Assembly (NCBI GenBank): GCA_036397475.1
Contig: DASWIV010000246.1
Coordinates: 1 to 10,548 of the forward strand
Source of the DNA: DASWIV01 sp036397475
GTDB lineage: Bacteria; JAJVIF01; JAPKYR01
Reading direction: 5' to 3'
Length of the DNA: 10,548 nt
The notes under the pieces were generated by a model. That model was not told the origin of the DNA, ran no database searches, and worked only from the letters and a program-made list of their open reading frames with translations. A program made the translations under genes and the position numbers. The number at the start of each line of letters is the position of its first letter. Position 1 is the first letter of the stretch. This document shows, piece by piece, positions 7,660 through 10,548 of this stretch.

Positions 7660-8127
7660 ATGAAAGTTGTATTGCTGCAAAATGTTAATAATCTCGGAAC
7701 TGCTGGAGACGTGGTTGATGTCAAACCCGGCTACTGCCGTAATTATCTCATTCCGCAGGGGCTTGCAAATATACTGAACAAGCAGGCTCTCGCAGCAGTC
7801 GAGGAAATAAAACGTGTCGCTGTTCGCAAGGCAGAAAATGCCCTCGAGCACGCGAAGGGCATCGCCGGACGGATCGAGGGTCAGACCATTCAGATCCAGG
7901 GTAAGGTCGGCAAACGTGGAGCTAAACTCTACGGTTCCATCACATCGCAAGCGCTGGCGTCCGCATTGGGAGCATCTCTTGAAGAGGATATAGACAAAAG
8001 GATGATTTCTTTCCCTGAACCGATACGTACGCTTGGAATGCATGAGTACGTGATCAAGCTTCATCCCGAGGTAGTGGTGACAGGGAAGGTTGAAGTGATC
8101 AAAAAACCGGAAGAAACGAAAGAGTAA
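7660..8127 (+). CDS. rplI: 50S ribosomal protein bL9
   Basis: The 155-residue protein has the full bL9 plan. The N-terminal RNA-binding domain (MKVVLLQNVNNLGTAGDVVDVKPGY, then RNYLIPQGLA) is followed by a long connecting helix (about 42-76, rich in Ala, Glu, Lys and Arg) and the C-terminal domain (GKRGAKLYGSITSQ and the strand VVVTGKVEVI). bL9 binds 23S rRNA near the L1 stalk base and reaches towards neighbouring ribosomes. A strong ribosome site, ACGGAGGA (7647-7654), sits 5 nt before ATG. It is the last gene of the operon. A few extra charged residues (KKPEETKE) end the protein. Confidence 0.97.
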   Translation: MKVVLLQNVNNLGTAGDVVDVKPGYCRNYLIPQGLANILNKQALAAVEEIKRVAVRKAENALEHAKGIAGRIEGQTIQIQGKVGKRGAKLYGSITSQALASALGASLEEDIDKRMISFPEPIRTLGMHEYVIKLHPEVVVTGKVEVIKKPEETKE

Positions 8128-8191
8128 TAGAATAGGTCCTCTTCAGGGGGAACATTAAAATCGCGACATCACTCTCACCTGATTCAATCCC

Positions 8192-8242
8192 CTATATAGT
8201 TTGCCGTTGCACTATACTATTTTTCATTTTTTTTCGCCTCCT
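8192..8242 (-). CDS. tiny minus-strand reading frame with strong ribosome site
   Basis: On the minus strand, AGGAGG (8242-8237) is followed after 9 nt, mostly A, by ATG (8227-8225) and 11 codons (MKNSIVQRQTI) ending in TAG at 8194-8192. The ribosome site is as good as any in the window, but the peptide is too short to classify. It may be a leader peptide or the first codons of a gene lost by rearrangement. The same bases read on the plus strand form the hairpin and T-run suggested as the rplI terminator, so only one of the two interpretations may matter. Confidence 0.3.
   Translation of the reverse strand, partial: RRRKKMKNSIVQRQTI
8195..8234 (+). terminator. candidate intrinsic terminator of the rpsF operon
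   Basis: TATAG (8195-8199) pairs with CTATA (8212-8216), and TGC (8202-8204) pairs with GCA (8209-8211) around the loop CGTT, leaving a 2-nt bulge. A T-rich run (8220-8234, one C and one A interrupting) follows closely. The stem is AT-rich and so rather weak. It is the only hairpin plus T-run downstream of rplI in this orientation. Confidence 0.4.
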
Positions 8243-8398
8243 GAATGGTGATTCATTCTGGATTTTCGGGCGCGCTGAAATGTCTCGGGAGAAATGTCGC
8301 ATGTTTGTCGCTTTTATGGCGTAGCGGGTGAGAAAAGTGTCTTAAACGGGAGTTGCGCAGCGGTAAGGCAGGTGTAATTGTTCAGGTTGAAAATCACC

Positions 8399-8456
8399 AA
8401 AAAATAGCCCTCCACTAACTATTAGGACAAAAAAGGGGAAAATGGTTCCTTGGAGG
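8399..8456 (-). terminator. candidate terminator of the minus-strand cassette
   Basis: Read on the minus strand, CCTCCA plus AGGA (8456-8447) pair with TCCT (8427-8424) and TGGAGG (8414-8409), leaving a 9-nt bulge on the distal arm and a 19-nt loop. The sequence then runs GCTA and six T (8404-8399). It lies just past the last open frame of the cassette. The large bulge and loop weaken the prediction. Confidence 0.35.
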
Positions 8457-8518
8457 TCTCACTTAAATCCGCAAAGTCGCGAAGAAAATGCGCAATAGTC
8501 CCCCGCGGCGGATCGTCG

Positions 8519-8743
8519 CTACCCGCTCGTACTCGATGTGACCGATGAGTCCGCTGAAACTGAGAAGTCCGAAATCTGATACCCCTGCGCGAATGCCTGC
8601 GTTAATGTGTAAGCGTAGCCATCGACATCGTAGAAATTGATCTCGGTGACATTTCCACAGAGATCGTAGGTTATGGAAATATTCAAATTTATAAATAATG
8701 CCTGCATTTCATTCTTAAAGCTATAATCGACCTTTAAATACAA
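8519..8743 (-). CDS. short YD-repeat-like open reading frame, probable gene fragment
   Basis: The frame gives 74 residues if started at the TTG at 8743-8741, which has only a weak ribosome site. It remains open upstream to a TAG at 8785-8783, and the extra codons (EYPSDAYRQS) look protein-like but include no ATG. Residues around ITYDLCGNVTEINFYDVDGY resemble a YD repeat of the Rhs type, where YDxxGNVT and YDxDG patterns are typical. This similarity is by eye and weak. The product ends in a Ser-rich tail (VSADSSVTSSTSG), but another minus-strand frame from about 8575 reads SFSGLIGHIEYERVATI and onward to TAA at 8463-8465, so the true end may have been shifted by a frameshift. The DNA below about 8650 is richer in GC than the DNA above it. 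A decayed remnant is the most likely reading. Confidence 0.4.
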   Translation of the reverse strand: MYLKVDYSFKNEMQALFINLNISITYDLCGNVTEINFYDVDGYAYTLTQAFAQGYQISDFSVSADSSVTSSTSG

Positions 8744-8796
8744 GCTCTGCCTGTAAGCATCACTAGGGTATTCTAGTAATATCTATATTGACCTAA

Positions 8797-9912
8797 TTAT
8801 GTTGTGTATTTAAGCCATGCAATAGCATCATTTAATATTGGGTAAGCAGATTGATTTATTACAGAGTTTGTATCATTGCTGAAAGACTCTAATAATTCCA
8901 ATGCTTGTTGCTTATTTATTTTTGTAAACATTAGTGCTCGAATTGCATCTATTTGCGGCACCGGAACAACTTGTATATCATGTAAAAATAATTCAACTAT
9001 TTTAACGTTTTTATTGTTAACGCCAAAATCTTCAATTGCCCAAATTATAAGTCTGGAATCCCTTTGATTTAACACCGAATGCGCATTAATAAGAGCTTCG
9101 ATAGATTTATCGTCATTAATCAAAATAAATGCCTTGAATAGTAATAAAAGCTGTTCATAATCAGAAGCGTCTGTAATTTCGTTAATCGCTTGCGTTAAGA
9201 TAGAATAATTGCCTTCTGTATTAATATCAATATTATAAAGCAAAAACGCTGCTGATATCTGGTAATCTGAAGATTTTGCGTTTGCGAGTCGTATTGCTTT
9301 TTCTATAATCAAATCATTTTTGGAAATATTTAAATATCCATAAGACAATATGATCGAATTAATCGCATTATTCGAAATTGTATTGTTCGAACTAAATCCT
9401 ATATTTATAATGTCCTCTAAATATTCCTTTACCGCTGCTGTATTACAATTGGCCTTGATAATGATTTTGGAAAGTAATTCTATAATTTTGGAGTCCGAGT
9501 AAGCTAATTGATTGAGACTCTGCAAAATAGATAATACATGCTCCTCGGATATATTATTATTTAAAGATATTGCATCTAACAAATGTGAAATTAATAAAGG
9601 ATCAGATTCATGCTCAATTTGATCAACTAAGTGTGATATGGTATTCTCATGTAGTTCTGATATAAGCAATTCACGTAAATACGACCTGTTGGGCCAATCA
9701 TTCAATAAATGAGGCAGGGCTTCTTCACCTAGATTTATTAGTTTAATTACTGCCTGAATGCGGTCAGAAGACTCAGAGGATGATAGGTATTCCACCAATT
9801 GAGACGGATTTCCTATATTTTGCTTAGTACTACAGGATGGCAAAATAAGGATGATTGAAAGTGAAAGATATAATATAAGCCTCAATTGATGATTAAAATT
9901 AAGTTTAAACAT
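8797..9912 (-). CDS. HEAT-like repeat lipoprotein
   Basis: The 371-residue product starts with a lipoprotein signal peptide: Lys3 and Arg11, the hydrophobic core LILYLSLSIILI, and LPSC with Cys27 as the likely lipidated residue. The mature part is almost wholly helical and resembles HEAT/ARM-type repeats, for example SSDRIQAVIKLINLGEEALPH near 50-70, then repeating helix pairs with Leu/Ile at regular spacing and Asn/Asp-rich turns up to the C-terminus (PILNDAIAWLKY). Such solenoids usually bind proteins. Codons are strongly AT-biased compared with the ribosomal and sulfatase genes, which suggests recent acquisition. The ATG lies 2 nt after the stop of the cysteine-rich gene, so the two are almost certainly co-transcribed and coupled. 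It might serve as an envelope-anchored immunity or binding partner of that protein, but this is inference from context. Confidence 0.8.
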   Translation of the reverse strand: MFKLNFNHQLRLILYLSLSIILILPSCSTKQNIGNPSQLVEYLSSSESSDRIQAVIKLINLGEEALPHLLNDWPNRSYLRELLISELHENTISHLVDQIEHESDPLLISHLLDAISLNNNISEEHVLSILQSLNQLAYSDSKIIELLSKIIIKANCNTAAVKEYLEDIINIGFSSNNTISNNAINSIILSYGYLNISKNDLIIEKAIRLANAKSSDYQISAAFLLYNIDINTEGNYSILTQAINEITDASDYEQLLLLFKAFILINDDKSIEALINAHSVLNQRDSRLIIWAIEDFGVNNKNVKIVELFLHDIQVVPVPQIDAIRALMFTKINKQQALELLESFSNDTNSVINQSAYPILNDAIAWLKYTT

Positions 9913-9914
9913 AG

Positions 9915-10421
9915 TTAGCTTCTTGAGTTTCTGTCACACTCGGTATGAGACGCAAAAAATGGATCGCATATGTTTCTTTTTGCGCTAAGACAGCAATTAA
10001 TACATTGCTGATTTCCTGGACAATGCGTAGCGCAATTAGCTTCACAAGCAATCATTGCGTTTCTGCAAACGCTCTGACCACCAAGTTCACAAATAGCTCT
10101 GCAAGAAGGCCAAGGAAATGAAAAGCAGTCAAGTTCAAAACAGTCTTGGTCAAACTGCCAAGTAGCCCATTCATGAGGATCAAAAGGAATTTGGGATAAA
10201 TTATTACAATCGGGACAATTTGCTAAGCATGAAGCACGTGCTTTATAATATTGCTCGAATTCATCATGAAGAGTTCCGGGTTGATTATCTGCTAAAGAGT
10301 CACAGATACAATTCCTACCGCAATTAGGATCTAACTGACTTCCACAAAGACAATTCATGCACATCCATGCTTCGTAGATTTCATCAGGATCTAATGGATC
10401 TTCGACCATTAAAGGACACAT
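9915..10421 (-). CDS. cysteine-rich protein of unknown function (23 Cys in 168 residues)
   Basis: I do not recognise a family. The 168-residue product contains 23 cysteines in several spacings: CMNCLC, CGRNCIC, CLANCPDC (C-x3-C-x2-C), CRAIC, and near the end CEANCATHC and CINCC. The repeated C-x3-C spacing suits disulfide-linked helical hairpins or metal sites. It is acidic at the N-terminus (VEDPLDPDEIYEAW) and has no signal peptide at the called start. The ATG at 10421 is the first ATG after an in-frame TAA about 17 nt upstream, with only a weak GGA upstream, so the frame cannot extend far as sequenced. Base composition is AT-rich like the HEAT gene that follows after 2 nt. The absence of a secretion signal despite possible disulfides would fit a domain once fused to a larger exported protein, such as an Rhs/YD toxin tip, but no such fusion is visible. 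Confidence 0.65.
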   Translation of the reverse strand: MCPLMVEDPLDPDEIYEAWMCMNCLCGSQLDPNCGRNCICDSLADNQPGTLHDEFEQYYKARASCLANCPDCNNLSQIPFDPHEWATWQFDQDCFELDCFSFPWPSCRAICELGGQSVCRNAMIACEANCATHCPGNQQCINCCLSAKRNICDPFFASHTECDRNSRS

Positions 10422-10463
10422 TGCAATTCCGCAGAGTTATTGTCAAATGTTGTGTATGACCCA

Positions 10464-10547
10464 TCAGGCGGCGGCTCCTTCTGCTATCACTCCATCCCTG
10501 AATTGAACTCCTGAAATAATTTTCGGTAAGAGATCTGATCCATTTAG
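10464..10547 (-). CDS. possible 3' end of a gene entering from the right edge (partial)
   Basis: On the minus strand one frame is open from the window edge to a TGA at 10466-10464 and would give a 27-residue C-terminus (LNGSDLLPKIISG... ending VIAEGAAA). It lies 42 nt upstream of the cysteine-rich gene on the same strand. A second minus-strand frame is also open across this stretch, so coding here is uncertain. The DNA near the stop is GC-richer than the cassette. Confidence 0.25.
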   Translation of the reverse strand, partial: LNGSDLLPKIISGVQFRDGVIAEGAAA

Positions 10548-10548
10548 C

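Larger units (their letters stand above)
8128..8518. other. convergent gene-poor region
   Basis: This stretch separates the plus-strand rplI operon from the minus-strand accessory cassette. It contains no conventional gene. It holds a hairpin followed by a T-rich run (8195-8234), a minus-strand AGGAGG with an 11-codon reading frame (8192-8242), a second minus-strand Shine-Dalgarno plus ATG (8167-8180), a direct repeat of GAAATGTC (8277-8284 and 8291-8298), and a bulged inverted repeat (8409-8456). The minus strand also keeps an open frame from about 8575 down to a TAA at 8463-8465 that may be the end of the neighbouring YD-like fragment. Confidence 0.6.

Noticed and set aside
7645..8064. 139-codon minus-strand reading frame opposite rplI
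   Set aside because: It is a shadow of the well-supported bL9 gene and shows no recognisable protein features. The same applies to the long minus-strand frames opposite rpsF (6230-6601) and amrS (5641-6006).
8277..8298. Direct repeats of GAAATGTC that might be a CRISPR or iteron array
   Set aside because: There are only two 8-nt copies 14 nt apart, with no further regular units.
8280..8324. 14-codon plus-strand ORF starting ATGTCTCGG
   Set aside because: It has no Shine-Dalgarno sequence and no context to support translation.
8348..8394. tRNA-like stretch with GCGCAGCGGTAAGGC resembling a D-arm and a later GGTTGAAAATC resembling a T-arm
   Set aside because: Only two D-stem pairs form, there is no anticodon stem and no acceptor stem closes, so it is not a tRNA.
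10441..10446. Perfect minus-strand TTGACA as a promoter -35 box for the cysteine-rich gene
   Set aside because: No acceptable -10 box lies 16-18 nt downstream, and the start site would fall inside the coding frame.

Overview
The window looks like chromosome from an uncultured Gram-negative bacterium, probably of a candidate or FCB-like lineage. The phylum cannot be fixed from the sequence. The grounds are lipoproteins with lipoboxes, membrane-anchored alkaline-phosphatase-superfamily enzymes with an externally placed catalytic domain, moderate GC, and a classical bacterial rpsF-ssb-rpsR-rplI cluster encoding a zinc-type (C+) S18.

Region 1 (1-5037, plus strand) is a compact cell-envelope operon. 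It holds the possible last codons of an upstream gene, a small lipoprotein, and two tandem paralogous proteins of about 740 residues. Each paralogue has roughly seven N-terminal membrane segments followed by a sulfatase-fold domain. Both carry Thr in a T-G-P-x-H motif where true sulfatases have the Cys/Ser that becomes formylglycine. They are therefore better viewed as Thr-nucleophile phospho-transferases or hydrolases of unknown substrate. Region 2 (5080-6126) is amrS, the radical SAM member of the AmmeMemoRadiSam set, without its usual partners nearby and possibly read from a leaderless transcript.

Region 3 (about 6205-8127) is the ribosomal/replication operon rpsF (bS6), ssb, rpsR (bS18), rplI (bL9). 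It has a good sigma70-type promoter and strong ribosome binding sites. The SSB has a long Ser/Asp-rich tail and lacks the usual DDDIPF-type tip.

Region 4 (8128-10548) is accessory. A convergent, gene-poor stretch (8128-8518) contains hairpins and two tiny minus-strand reading frames with good Shine-Dalgarno sequences. Beyond it lies a visibly AT-rich minus-strand cassette. Read right to left, this has the possible tail of a gene entering from the right edge, a 168-residue protein with 23 cysteines, a HEAT-like lipoprotein starting 2 nt after it, and a short YD-like fragment whose end lies in more GC-rich DNA. The layout resembles a displaced toxin/immunity tip of an Rhs/YD polymorphic-toxin locus, but this is inference because no Rhs core is visible in the window.
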